From Nocardioides anomalus (GTDB lineage Bacteria > Actinomycetota > Actinomycetes > Propionibacteriales > Nocardioidaceae), in NCBI RefSeq assembly GCF_011046535.1, contig NZ_CP049257.1, positions 5,056,342 through 5,120,341 on the forward strand: 64,000 bases of DNA. The letters are read 5' to 3'. Below, piece after piece: positions 1-7,937 of the stretch (positions are counted from its first letter, which is position 1; every line of letters begins with the position of its first letter). The notes under the pieces were generated by a model. The model was not told the DNA's origin, made no database searches, and worked only from the letters and a program-made list of their open reading frames with translations. Made by a program: the position numbers and the translations under genes.

Positions 1-766
1 GTACGGCGGCCAGGAACGCCGCGACGTCCGGGCGGCCGACGTACCACTCGGCGAACGGCGGCATCGTCATCACCACGTCCTCGGCCAGCAGCGCGACGAC
101 CGCGTCCACGTCGCTGCGCTCCCAGGCGGCGACGAACGCCGCGACCGTGGCGCGCACCTGGCGGTCGCCGACCTCGGCCAGCACCTCCTGCTGGCTGCGC
201 TGGGGCAGGTCGGCGCGCAGCGACCCGCGGGCCCGGGCCAGCGCGCTGGTCACCGCGTCGACCGTGGTGTCCAGGACCTCGGCGGTCTCGGCCGCGGAGA
301 AGGCCAGCACGTCGCGCAGGACCAGCACCGCCCGCTGGAGCGCCGGGAGGCGCTGGAGCGCGACCACGAAGGCCAGCTCCACCGCCTCCCGCTGCTCGTA
401 GACCGCCTCGGTCGGCGTCGCGCCCCAGCTGATGCCGGCGTCCGGGAGCGGCCCGAGCCACACCGTCTCGACCGGCGGCGCCAGCCCGACGGCCGGGTCC
501 GAGGAAGGGCCCAGGTCGACCGGGACCAGTCGCCGCCCGCGCCGCTCGATCTCACGCAGGCAGACGTTGGTGGCCACGGAGTAGAGCCAGGTCCGCAGCG
601 AGCTGCGGCCCTCGAACCGCTCGACCGCACGCCAGCCGCGCAGCAGGGTCTCCTGCACGGCGTCCTCGGCGTCGTGCGAGGAGCCGAGCATCCGGTAGCA
701 GTGCAGCAGCAGCCCGGGCCGCAGCGGCGCGACCTGCTCGGCGAACCCCTCCGCGGCCACGCTCAC
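1..766 (-). CDS. ECF sigma factor with SnoaL-like C-terminal domain (partial, runs off left edge)
   Basis: Starts at GTG 766 and 255 residues are visible before the window edge. Region 2 spans about residues 14-80, including the HDAEDAVQE and RTWLYSVATN signatures of sigma-70 family proteins. Region 4 spans about 128-185, with LPALQRAVLVLRDV and a helix-turn-helix. From about 203 a SnoaL-like fold begins (AAWERSDVDAVVALLAEDV, then MPPFAEWYVGR), which is typical of extended ECF factors that act without a classical membrane anti-sigma. The start forms a GTGA overlap with the stop of the upstream 98-residue gene, so it is translationally coupled and third in an MFS-small protein-sigma operon. 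The family is secure; the signal sensed is unknown. Confidence 0.9.
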   Translation of the reverse strand, partial: MSVAAEGFAEQVAPLRPGLLLHCYRMLGSSHDAEDAVQETLLRGWRAVERFEGRSSLRTWLYSVATNVCLREIERRGRRLVPVDLGPSSDPAVGLAPPVETVWLGPLPDAGISWGATPTEAVYEQREAVELAFVVALQRLPALQRAVLVLRDVLAFSAAETAEVLDTTVDAVTSALARARGSLRADLPQRSQQEVLAEVGDRQVRATVAAFVAAWERSDVDAVVALLAEDVVMTMPPFAEWYVGRPDVAAFLAAV

Positions 767-1059
767 CCGTCGTACCTCCCGACCAGCGTCATCCGGTGCA
801 GCTCGGGGGTGTCGGCGCACCGGTCCTCGATCAGCGTCGAGGTGAACCGCTGGAACGCCTCGGAGACCTCCAGCGCGCCGCCCTCGCCGTCCTCGTGCAC
901 GACGTGGAGGAAGGTGACGCCGTCCTCGAGCAGGTAGACCCGGTAGGCGACGCCCTCCGCGCCCCGCTGCGCCAGGTCGGCCATCACGTCGCGAACGTAC
1001 GCCGCGTTCTCCGCCGCGCGCCCCTCCTTGACCCGGTAGGTCACCATCCGGGCGCTCAC
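763..1059 (-). CDS. small conserved protein, possible dimeric alpha/beta-barrel fold
   Basis: A 98-residue protein starting at GTG 1059, which overlaps the MFS stop as GTGA; an in-frame ATG at 1047 is the alternative start. There is no signal peptide or membrane segment. The pattern is a beta strand (MVTYRVKEGRAAEN), a helix (YVRDVMADLAQ), paired strands (VAYRVYLLEDGVTFLHVVHE) and a second helix (SEAFQRFTSTLIEDRC). This order resembles the ferredoxin-like/antibiotic monooxygenase-type barrels, but I see no catalytic motif and assign no function. Its place between an exporter and an ECF sigma factor, overlapping both, suggests a sensor or detoxification partner of that regulon. Confidence 0.8.
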   Translation of the reverse strand: MSARMVTYRVKEGRAAENAAYVRDVMADLAQRGAEGVAYRVYLLEDGVTFLHVVHEDGEGGALEVSEAFQRFTSTLIEDRCADTPELHRMTLVGRYDG

Positions 1060-2477
1060 GCCGCCACCGCCGCGGGGGACGAGGCGGCCACGTCCGCAGG
1101 AGCCGGTACGCCGGGCCGTCGGGTCGGCAGGGTCGCTCCGGCCACCGCGCCGAGCGCCGAGAGCCCGGCCGCGGCCAGCACCGCCGCCCGGAAGCCGTCC
1201 ACGAACTCCGTGGGCGAGGCGTAGCCACCGCGGCTGGCGAAGACCGCCACGGTCACCGCGATCCCGAGCACGCCGCCCAGCTCGCGCATGGTCGCGTTCA
1301 CCCCGGACGCGGTGGCCACGTCGCGGTCGGCCACCGCGGCGACGACGGCGCTCTGGCCGCACGGGATGGCCAGCGAGACGCCGAAGCCGCCGACCACGAA
1401 CGGCCCGAGCATCGAGACGTAGGACGCGTCGGTGCCCACGGTGCTCGCGAACCAGACCATGGCCAGCGCCTGCACCGTGAGCCCGACGGTGACCAGGGGC
1501 CGCTCGCCGATCCGGTCGGCCAGCGCCCCCGCCGCGGGTGCGAAGACCAGGAAGGTCCCGGTCCAGGCCATGAGGCGCAGGCCGGCACCCAGCGGCGACT
1601 CGCCCTGCACCACCTGGAGCAGCTGGCCGTAGAAGAACACGGCCGAGAACAGCGCCGCGAAGGTCAGCGCGATCGCGGCGTTGCCGGCCACGAAGCCGCG
1701 GACCCGCAGCAGGCGTGGCGGCAGCAACGGCTGCACCGCGCGCCGCTCCCAGGCCACGAAGGCGCCCAGCAGCGCGAGGCCGCCGAGCCCGGCGCCGAGC
1801 ACCTCGGCCGACGTCCACCCGGCCGCGGAGCCGCGGACCAGCGCCCAGACCACGCCGAGCACCCCGCCGGCGAGCAGGCCCACGCCCGGCACGTCCAGCC
1901 GCGCACCGGCAACCCGCGCCTCCGGCACGTGGCGCAGCACGAGGGGCGCCGCGAGCAGCCCGACCGGCACGTTGAGCCAGAAGATCCACGGCCAGGCGAG
2001 GCCGTCCACCACCGCGCCGCCCACGAGCGGCCCGCTCGCCACCGCGACCCCCGTCACCGCGCTGAACAGCCCGAGCGCCGCACCCCGCTTCTCGGCCGGG
2101 AAGGCCGAGGTCAGCAGGGCCAGGCCCAGCGTCATCACCAGTGCGGCGCCGGCGCCCTGGACCACGCGCATCGCGATCAGCGCGCCCGCACCACCGGCCA
2201 GCGCGCAGCCGGCCGAGGCCAGCGCGAACAGCACCAGCCCGGCGGCGTACGTCCGCGCCCGGCCGAGCCGGTCGCCGAGCACCGCCGCCGGCACCAGGAG
2301 CACCGCGAAGCTCAGGTTGTAGGCGTTCACCGTCCACTCCAGCTCGGCCAGCGACGCGCCGAGGTCACGCTGGATCGTGCTCAGCGCCGAGGCCACCACC
2401 AGGGTGTCCAGGGCCGCCATGAACGATCCGGCCGCCGTCAGCACGACGACCCAGCGGAGCCGTCCCTTCCCGTCCAT
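1056..2477 (-). CDS. MFS drug exporter, DHA2 (EmrB/QacA) type
   Basis: A 473-residue integral membrane protein with about 14 hydrophobic helices, the number expected for the DHA2 family. The N-terminal FMAALDTLVVASALSTIQRDL is the conserved helix-1 region, LGDRLGRARTY is the MFS loop 2-3 motif, and ASGPLVGGAVVDGLAWPWIF is motif C, characteristic of proton-driven antiporters. The ATG at 2477 follows GAGGAG by a few bases; the frame is open further upstream but without a ribosome binding site. It is the first gene of the operon with the 98-residue protein and the ECF sigma factor. The substrate cannot be deduced. Confidence 0.9.
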   Translation of the reverse strand: MDGKGRLRWVVVLTAAGSFMAALDTLVVASALSTIQRDLGASLAELEWTVNAYNLSFAVLLVPAAVLGDRLGRARTYAAGLVLFALASAGCALAGGAGALIAMRVVQGAGAALVMTLGLALLTSAFPAEKRGAALGLFSAVTGVAVASGPLVGGAVVDGLAWPWIFWLNVPVGLLAAPLVLRHVPEARVAGARLDVPGVGLLAGGVLGVVWALVRGSAAGWTSAEVLGAGLGGLALLGAFVAWERRAVQPLLPPRLLRVRGFVAGNAAIALTFAALFSAVFFYGQLLQVVQGESPLGAGLRLMAWTGTFLVFAPAAGALADRIGERPLVTVGLTVQALAMVWFASTVGTDASYVSMLGPFVVGGFGVSLAIPCGQSAVVAAVADRDVATASGVNATMRELGGVLGIAVTVAVFASRGGYASPTEFVDGFRAAVLAAAGLSALGAVAGATLPTRRPGVPAPADVAASSPAAVAA

Positions 2478-2576
2478 CCACCACTCCTCACCAGTCCCGG
2501 ACCGGGGTCCGGCGGGCGGCCGCACGACCGCTCTCGTCTGGTGTGATCCGCGGGTGCGCCGGAACTGGTCGGTGCC

Positions 2577-2582
2577 TACGCT
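2577..2582 (+). promoter_or_regulatory. -10 element for a leaderless metallo-hydrolase mRNA
   Basis: TACGCT fits the actinobacterial TANNNT -10 consensus and ends 7 bases before the ATG at 2590. No Shine-Dalgarno sequence is present between them, so transcription probably begins at the start codon. Confidence 0.55.
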
Positions 2583-2589
2583 GCGGGGC

Positions 2590-3225
2590 ATGCGGATCAC
2601 CAAGTTCGGCCACGCCTGCGTCCGGATCGAGCACGAGGGCCAGGTCGTCGTCCTCGACCCCGGGGTCTTCACCGAACCCGAGGCGGTCGACGGGGCGACG
2701 GCCGTCCTCGTCACCCACCTGCACCCCGACCACCTGCACCCCGACAACCTGCGCGCCACCGACGCGCCGGTCTTCACCGTGGGCCAGGTGCACGACCAGC
2801 TGCGCGAGGACGCCCCCGACGTGGCCGAGCGCACCACCACGGTCGCGGTCGGCGCGGCCTTCGACGTCGGCCTGCCCGTGCGCGCGGTGGGCGAGCTCCA
2901 CAACATCATCCACCCCGAGCTGCCGCAGCCCTACAACTCCGGCTACCTCGTCACGGTCGGCGACCAGACCGTCTACCACCCGGGCGACGCCCTGGCCCTG
3001 CCCGAGGTGCCGGTCGACCTGCTGCTGTGCCCGGCCTCCGCGCCCTGGCTGCGCAGCGAGATGGCGGTGGAGTTCGTCCGCGGTGTCGGGGCGCCGCGCA
3101 ACCTGGCCATCCACGACCGGATCTACTCCGAGACCGGCCACCAGTTCCTGGCGATGCAGATGGAGCAGCTCGCCGGCCCGCGTGGCCTGGAGTGGGTGCG
3201 CCGAGGGGACGGCGAGGACCTCTAG
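2590..3225 (+). CDS. MBL-fold metal-dependent hydrolase
   Basis: A 211-residue single-domain protein. HLHPDH at residues 43-48 is the HxHxDH metal-binding motif of the metallo-beta-lactamase fold, D23 (VVLDPG) lies on the first strand, and HPGDAL (130-135) supplies the third-ligand aspartate region. Length and the MRITKFGHACVRIE opening fit the UlaG/UPF0173-like branch of small hydrolases. The ATG is chosen because a TANNNT element lies 7 bases upstream, suggesting a leaderless message. The next membrane-protein gene begins 2 bases after the stop, so the two are probably cotranscribed. The substrate is not predictable. Confidence 0.88.
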   Translation: MRITKFGHACVRIEHEGQVVVLDPGVFTEPEAVDGATAVLVTHLHPDHLHPDNLRATDAPVFTVGQVHDQLREDAPDVAERTTTVAVGAAFDVGLPVRAVGELHNIIHPELPQPYNSGYLVTVGDQTVYHPGDALALPEVPVDLLLCPASAPWLRSEMAVEFVRGVGAPRNLAIHDRIYSETGHQFLAMQMEQLAGPRGLEWVRRGDGEDL

Positions 3226-3227
3226 GG

Positions 3228-3998
3228 ATGACCGACCCGCCGGTCCCGTACGGCGACCCGGTCGACCCGGATCCGGATCGGGACGACGGCGCGCCGGCCT
3301 CGACCGAGCCGCTGCCGCGCTGGCTGCGGCCGCTGACCGAGGAGCCCGACGGCGGCGCGGCGCCGACCGGGTCGGTGCGGCTGTCCGGGCCGCCCCGGCG
3401 GGTGCCGCTGGCCTTCCGGCTGGCCGCGCTGGAGCTGCCCTTCTGGGGGCTCTTCGCGATCGGCCTCGCCGTCCTGGCGCCGCTGGCCCTGTGGATCCTG
3501 AGCCCGGTGGCCCGGGCCGTCGCGCTGCTCCTCGGCGTGCCGCTGCTGCTCTGGCTCGTGGCCCGTCGCGCGGCGTACCGGATCGGCCTGCTCCGCTGGG
3601 GCGCGGTCGCGACCGTCATCAGGGTCACGGCCGCGCCCGACGTCACGTCGTCCACCAACTGGCCGGTCCGCCGGGCGAGCGGGTGGGACGTCAGCACCGT
3701 GCTGGCCACCGGGCGCGGCACCCGCACGACGGTCCGCTACCGCCTGGACGGGCGCAGCGGGAAGGTGTACCTGCACGGCCTGCCCTACACCGACGGCGTC
3801 GTGCTCGCCGACTCCCGCGACCCTCAGCGCGCGCTGGTCGTGAGCCAGTTCGCGCACTCGGTCGAGCCCGGGGTCGACGGGCAGTACCGCGGTCGGCTCT
3901 CCGTCGTGCGCTGGCTGCTCCTTCTCCTCAGCCTGGCGGTCGAGCTGGGTCTCACCGCCCTGCTGGTCTGGACGCTGGCGCGGTTGTTCGTCGGCTGA
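3228..3998 (+). CDS. membrane protein, paralogue of the next gene (DUF3592-like)
   Basis: 256 residues. The N-terminus is a 65-residue Pro/Asp-rich segment; two hydrophobic helices follow at about 75-115, then a soluble beta-rich stretch (WDVSTVLATGRGTRTTVRYR, GVVLADSRDP), and one C-terminal helix at about 230-253. It shares PPRRVPL.FRLA, GWDVST and TDGVVLADSRDPxRAL with the protein encoded immediately downstream, so the pair arose by tandem duplication. The beta-rich part resembles DUF3592-type domains by pattern only. The ATG lies directly after the hydrolase stop (TAGGGATG). Function unknown. Confidence 0.8.
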   Translation: MTDPPVPYGDPVDPDPDRDDGAPASTEPLPRWLRPLTEEPDGGAAPTGSVRLSGPPRRVPLAFRLAALELPFWGLFAIGLAVLAPLALWILSPVARAVALLLGVPLLLWLVARRAAYRIGLLRWGAVATVIRVTAAPDVTSSTNWPVRRASGWDVSTVLATGRGTRTTVRYRLDGRSGKVYLHGLPYTDGVVLADSRDPQRALVVSQFAHSVEPGVDGQYRGRLSVVRWLLLLLSLAVELGLTALLVWTLARLFVG

Positions 3999-4040
3999 GC
4001 GTCCGAGGTCCATACTCACCCCGGAGGGGGAGGGGCGAGG

Positions 4041-5027
4041 ATGACGCAGGACCCGACGCCGGGCGCAGGCCTGAGCGCTGAGCACGTGAGCGAGCTGCAG
4101 CGACAGCTGGCGGAGGCGGCGGCCCAGGTGGCCCACGTGCAGGCCCAGCTCACCGTCGCCCAGGGCGGGGTGGCCCCGACCGCGGGGGCGCCACCGAGCA
4201 CTCCTGTCCCCGCGGTGCCGTACGGCGCCCCGCACGCGTTCACGGTCATGGGCCAGCCGGTCGACGTGTCGTCCTACCTCAGCCCGCAGGCCACCGAGCA
4301 GCTCCGCAGCTCGCTGCAGGCGCTCGGGCTCGGGCACAGCGCCCTCTTCGGCGGCATGGCCGGCCCGCCCGCGCCGCCCGAGCCTGTCGCGCCGCTGGCC
4401 GACCCGCCGCGCCGGGTGCCGCTGTCCTTCCGGCTCGCCACCTTCGACCTGAGCTGGTACGAGCTGTTCCTGCTCGTCATCCTCACCGCCGCGCCCATCG
4501 CGGTCTGGGTCTACTTCCCGGTCGTCGTGCCGGCCGCGCTGCTCCTGGCCGTCGCCGTCATCGCGGCGTTCCGCGGCCGCCGCTACGCCCGGCGCATCGG
4601 CATGCTGAAGTGGGGCAAGGCTGCCACCGTCACCCACTCCGAGGTGCTCACCCAGGGCACCTACTACGGCGGCCTGACCTACAACAACATGCGCAAGCGC
4701 ACCGCGCGCGGCTGGGACGTCTCGACGATCTGGTACAGCGGGCCGGCGTACACCAACAAGATCGACTACACCCTCGACGGCGTGGCCGGCAGCCTGACCT
4801 ACCGCGGGCTGCTCTACACCAACGGCGTGGTGCTGGCCGACTCGCGCGACCCCTCGCGGGCGCTGTGCGTGGTGGAGTACCCCTACTCCGTGAAGCCCGG
4901 CCCGGACGGTCAGCTCACCGGCGAGGTCTCCCTCGGGCGGTGGGTCGGGATCGCCGTCACCGTCTTCGTCGAGGCGCTGGTCGTGGTGCTGGCCGTCGAG
5001 GCCGTCGTCGAGCTCTGGCTCCGCTAG
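4041..5027 (+). CDS. membrane protein with N-terminal coiled coil, paralogue of the previous gene
   Basis: 328 residues. It differs from its upstream paralogue by an N-terminal heptad-like segment (EHVSELQRQLAEAAAQVAHV, about residues 14-35) and an Ala/Pro linker. After that come the same PPRRVPLSFRLATF block, two central helices, the GWDVSTIWYSG/TNGVVLADSRDP beta-rich domain and a C-terminal helix. The start ATG follows a purine-rich GGAGGGGGAGG stretch. Its stop shares the four bases CTAG with the convergent sulfotransferase-like gene. Function unknown; the added coiled coil suggests self-association or a partner that the shorter paralogue lacks. Confidence 0.82.
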   Translation: MTQDPTPGAGLSAEHVSELQRQLAEAAAQVAHVQAQLTVAQGGVAPTAGAPPSTPVPAVPYGAPHAFTVMGQPVDVSSYLSPQATEQLRSSLQALGLGHSALFGGMAGPPAPPEPVAPLADPPRRVPLSFRLATFDLSWYELFLLVILTAAPIAVWVYFPVVVPAALLLAVAVIAAFRGRRYARRIGMLKWGKAATVTHSEVLTQGTYYGGLTYNNMRKRTARGWDVSTIWYSGPAYTNKIDYTLDGVAGSLTYRGLLYTNGVVLADSRDPSRALCVVEYPYSVKPGPDGQLTGEVSLGRWVGIAVTVFVEALVVVLAVEAVVELWLR

Positions 5028-5755
5028 ATCCTCACCCGCCGCTCACGCAGCCTCTCGTACGCCGGGCGGCAGGCGTCGGCGACCGCCGCGTCGTGCTCGG
5101 AGAGCTCGACGGCCCGCGGCCGGTAGGGCTCGAAGCCGGTGGAGGCGAGCACCGCGTCGTACCAGTACGGCGCCCACACCCCGTCGGAGGCTCGCGGGCC
5201 CGGCGGCCAGGACAGCATCCGGTCGGTGAACGCGATGCCCAGCCAGTCGCACAGCCAGCGCAGGTGGGCCTCCGGGTCGCGCAGGAAGTCCGCGGAGTCG
5301 ATGACCGGGACGTCGGCGCCGAGCGCGTCCCAGCGGTCGAGCAGCCACTGCTCCTGCAGCAGCCCGATGTCGTCGGGCTCGCAGGCCTCACGGGAGCGGA
5401 CGTAGGACGCCACCACCTCGGCCGGGTCGCGCACGAGCAGCACGTTGCGGAAGTCGTCGGTCCAGTCCGCCTCCGCCTCGAGGTCGAGGTGGTGGGCCAT
5501 GTGCTTGGCGTAGTGCACGCCCTTGCCGCGCGGCAGCGGCGCGAGCAGGCCCTCGACGACCTCGGGCAGCCAGGTCGGCTGGGCCGCGACGACCTCGTCC
5601 CGGCCGGGGTGGTCGAGTCCGGTGCGCACGAGGTACTCCGCGTAGAGCGGCTCGTCCACGACGACCGTGTCCGGGCGGTTCTCCCAGGCCCGCATCATCG
5701 CGGTGGAGATGTTGCGCGGCCCGGACCACATCGCCACGCGGACCGGCTCGCTCAC
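5024..5755 (-). CDS. sulfotransferase-family P-loop protein
   Basis: A 243-residue protein starting at GTG 5755 in a GTGA overlap with the aminotransferase stop. SGPRNISTAMM (residues 11-21) is a sulfotransferase-like phosphate-binding loop, VVDEPLYAEYL follows, and FRNVLLVRDPAEVVASYVRSR is the second conserved nucleotide-contact region (R-x7-S type). LLQEQWLLDRW and VIDSADFLRDPEAHLRWLCDWLG complete the family pattern. Known members use PAPS, but this branch is often joined to class IV aminotransferases and its true substrate is not established. It is cytoplasmic, with no signal peptide. Confidence 0.82.
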   Translation of the reverse strand: MSEPVRVAMWSGPRNISTAMMRAWENRPDTVVVDEPLYAEYLVRTGLDHPGRDEVVAAQPTWLPEVVEGLLAPLPRGKGVHYAKHMAHHLDLEAEADWTDDFRNVLLVRDPAEVVASYVRSREACEPDDIGLLQEQWLLDRWDALGADVPVIDSADFLRDPEAHLRWLCDWLGIAFTDRMLSWPPGPRASDGVWAPYWYDAVLASTGFEPYRPRAVELSEHDAAVADACRPAYERLRERRVRI

Positions 5756-6690
5756 GGGCGGGTCCTCCCCGCCACGTCGCGGGCCGCCCAGTCGACGTAC
5801 AGCTCCTGGAGGCGGCGCACGACGGGACCGCGCTCGCCGGTGCCGATCGTGCGGCCGTCCACCGAGCGCACCGGAGCGACGCCGGCGAAGGTGCCGGTCA
5901 CGAAGGCCTCCTGCGCGGAGTAGACGTCGGTGAGGCTGAAGGTCAGCTCGCGCGCGGCGATGCCGTGGTGGCGCGCCATCGCCAGCACGTTGCCGCGGGT
6001 GATCCCGCCGAGGCAGAAGCGGCCGTCGGAGGTCCACAACTCCGGGTCCTCGGGGGTGCCCTTCACGAGGAAGAAGTGCGTGCTGTTGCACGTGGCCACG
6101 AAGCCGTGCGGGTCGAGCATCAGCGCCTCGTCCGCGCCGGCCTGGTAGGCCTGGATGCAGGCCAGGATGTCGTTGAGCTTGCTGTGCGCGTTGAGCTTGG
6201 GGTCGAGGGTGTCCGGGGTCGCGCGGCGCACGTGGGTCGTGAACAGCGCCAGCCCCTGCTCGACCGTCTCCGGCGTCGGCTCCTTGTGCTCGGCGATGAT
6301 GACGATCGTCGCCGGCCCGAGCGTCACCCGCGGGTCCTGGTAGGGCGTCGACTTCACCCCGCGCGTGCACATCAGGCGCACGTGCACCCCGTCGGTCATG
6401 CCGTTGGCGTCGAGGGTGTCGTACACCGCCCGGACCAGCTCCTCGCGGCTCACGCCGAGGTCGATCATCAGCGCCGCGGCGCCCTCCCACAGCCGGTCGA
6501 GGTGCTGGTCCACGAACGCCGGGTGCCCGTCGTGGATCCGCAGCCCCTCCCAGATCCCGTCGCCGAGCACGAACCCGGAGTCGAAGACCGACACCGTCGC
6601 CTCGGCCCGCGGCTTCAGCTCGCCGTTGACCCAGATCAGGATCTCGTCGTTGCGGGGGTCGCGGGCGTGGTCGTGGGCTCCGGAAGGCAC
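5752..6690 (-). CDS. PLP-dependent aminotransferase, class IV (branched-chain/D-amino-acid aminotransferase family)
   Basis: 312 residues, fold type IV. SVFDSGFVLGDGIWEGLRI is the conserved N-terminal region; LNAHSKLNDILACIQAY carries the likely Schiff-base lysine K171; EALMLDPHGFVATCNSTHFF and FVTGTFAGVAPV are the cofactor phosphate-binding loops. Transamination of a branched-chain or D-amino acid is the expected chemistry, but the specificity is open. The GTG at 6690 is chosen because TAGGCT lies 6 bases upstream, giving a leaderless promoter. The sulfotransferase-like gene overlaps its stop by 4 bases, so the two enzymes are made together. Confidence 0.88.
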   Translation of the reverse strand: MPSGAHDHARDPRNDEILIWVNGELKPRAEATVSVFDSGFVLGDGIWEGLRIHDGHPAFVDQHLDRLWEGAAALMIDLGVSREELVRAVYDTLDANGMTDGVHVRLMCTRGVKSTPYQDPRVTLGPATIVIIAEHKEPTPETVEQGLALFTTHVRRATPDTLDPKLNAHSKLNDILACIQAYQAGADEALMLDPHGFVATCNSTHFFLVKGTPEDPELWTSDGRFCLGGITRGNVLAMARHHGIAARELTFSLTDVYSAQEAFVTGTFAGVAPVRSVDGRTIGTGERGPVVRRLQELYVDWAARDVAGRTRP

Positions 6691-6696
6691 CTGGGG

Positions 6697-6702
6697 AGCC
6701 TA
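6697..6702 (-). promoter_or_regulatory. -10 element for the leaderless aminotransferase operon
   Basis: Read on the minus strand, TAGGCT is followed by CCCCAG and then GTG. The six-base gap places the transcription start on the start codon. Confidence 0.55.
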
Positions 6703-6772
6703 GGTCTCCGCCCGCTCCCGTCGGCGAACGTCCCCACCCTGGGTGATGTGGTGCGCGACAGGTCGACGTTGT

Positions 6773-6786
6773 CTGGTCTGGACCAG
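6773..6786. promoter_or_regulatory. palindrome upstream of the TIR gene
   Basis: CTGGTC-TG-GACCAG is a perfect inverted repeat with 6-base arms, 23 bases before the TIR start codon. It may be an operator for that gene; nothing else in the window repeats it. Confidence 0.35.
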
Positions 6787-6809
6787 GTTGCGCGACGGGG
6801 GAGGTAGGC

Positions 6810-7937
6810 ATGAGCCGGGTGTTCGTCAGCGCGGCCTACCGCGACCGGGACGCGGGTCGACGGGTCGGGGAGCTGCTCCGCGCAGCCGGGCACGAGCCGG
6901 TGGACGACACCGACGACGTGCGCGGGTCCGCGTGGTGGAACGAGGTCATCCGGCGCATCGACTCGTGCGAGGCGTTCGTGGCCGTGGTCTCGCCGGCGTA
7001 CGCCGAGGCGCACACCTGCCGGCTCGCGGCCAAGCGCGCGGTGGCCGCCGAGCTGCCCGTGGTCCGCCTCGAGCTCGACGGCGCGCGCCGGTTCGACCCG
7101 GACGACCGGCGCTCCGGGTCGGTGCTGGCCCGGGCGGTGGACCAGGCGCTGGGCAGCGAGCCGCCTGCGCCTGCGCCGGCGCCGCCCGCGCCGCCGCCCG
7201 CCACGTCGCGCGTTGACCCACCGACCGTCGAGCCGTCCGGGCCGGGTCGGAGCTGGACCAGGATCGACCTGCTCGTGGGGGCGGTGCTGCTGGCCGCGGC
7301 CGCCGGCCTGGTCCTGGTGGCGGTGCTGGCGAAGGGTGCCGACCAGGCGGCCTCCCCACCGCCCGCGGCGCCGTCCCCGTCCGCGACCGCGTCGGCCGCT
7401 CCGGCGGCGGCCGCCACGACCCCGGCCGCCGACGTGCTGGCCGCCATCGCCGCCGCGGCCTCCGCGCGGTTGCCGGCCGCCTCGTGCACGGCCGGCGCCG
7501 AGACCGTCACCTGCCGCGACCCGGCGCCGAGCATGGGGACCGTCGTGCTCACGCCGTACCCGACGACGCAGGCGCTGTACGACGCCTACGCGGACCAGGT
7601 CGCGGCGCTGGCGGGCGGCTCGGCCCCGGAGAACGTCGGCGACTGCAGCGGGACCTCCACCGAGGGCGAGCTGAGCTGGGACCTGGACCTCGGGCACGGC
7701 GACGCGGTGACGGTGGCCGAGCAGGAGGCCGGCGGCCTGGACCCGGTCGACGAGGCCGCGGGCCGGTTGTTCTGCACCGGCAACCAGGACGTGCTGAGGC
7801 TTGTGTGGACCCAGGACCCGGGGCTGCTGGTGACCGCGACCGGCCAGCCCGCCACCCTGACCATCGGCTGGTGGCACGACGTGCACCTGGCCCTGGCCTG
7901 CCCCGCCCTCGGCGGCGACGGAGCCGGTTGCGCCTAG
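6810..7937 (+). CDS. membrane-anchored TIR-domain protein with extracytoplasmic sensor-like domain
   Basis: 375 residues in three parts. Residues 1-90 follow the TIR pattern: RVFVSAAYRDRDA (strand A/box 1), a WW..VI.RIDSCEAFVAVVSPAY segment, then C70. The usual glutamate three residues after that cysteine, catalytic in NAD-cleaving TIRs, is Ala73, so NADase activity is doubtful. A Pro/Ala linker leads to one membrane helix at about 153-175. After an Ala/Pro/Ser stalk, residues 205-375 form a Cys-containing domain (six or so cysteines) whose spacing, ending RLFCTGNQ..LRLVWTQDP and IGWWHD, resembles extracytoplasmic sensor domains of actinobacterial Ser/Thr kinases. The start follows GGGGGAGG. 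No Thoeris partner is nearby. Confidence 0.72.
   Translation: MSRVFVSAAYRDRDAGRRVGELLRAAGHEPVDDTDDVRGSAWWNEVIRRIDSCEAFVAVVSPAYAEAHTCRLAAKRAVAAELPVVRLELDGARRFDPDDRRSGSVLARAVDQALGSEPPAPAPAPPAPPPATSRVDPPTVEPSGPGRSWTRIDLLVGAVLLAAAAGLVLVAVLAKGADQAASPPPAAPSPSATASAAPAAAATTPAADVLAAIAAAASARLPAASCTAGAETVTCRDPAPSMGTVVLTPYPTTQALYDAYADQVAALAGGSAPENVGDCSGTSTEGELSWDLDLGHGDAVTVAEQEAGGLDPVDEAAGRLFCTGNQDVLRLVWTQDPGLLVTATGQPATLTIGWWHDVHLALACPALGGDGAGCA

Noticed and set aside
6810..7937. A Thoeris-type antiphage system around the TIR gene
   Set aside because: No SIR2-, macro- or LOG-domain partner is adjacent, the neighbours are menF and an aminotransferase, and the catalytic glutamate seems absent.
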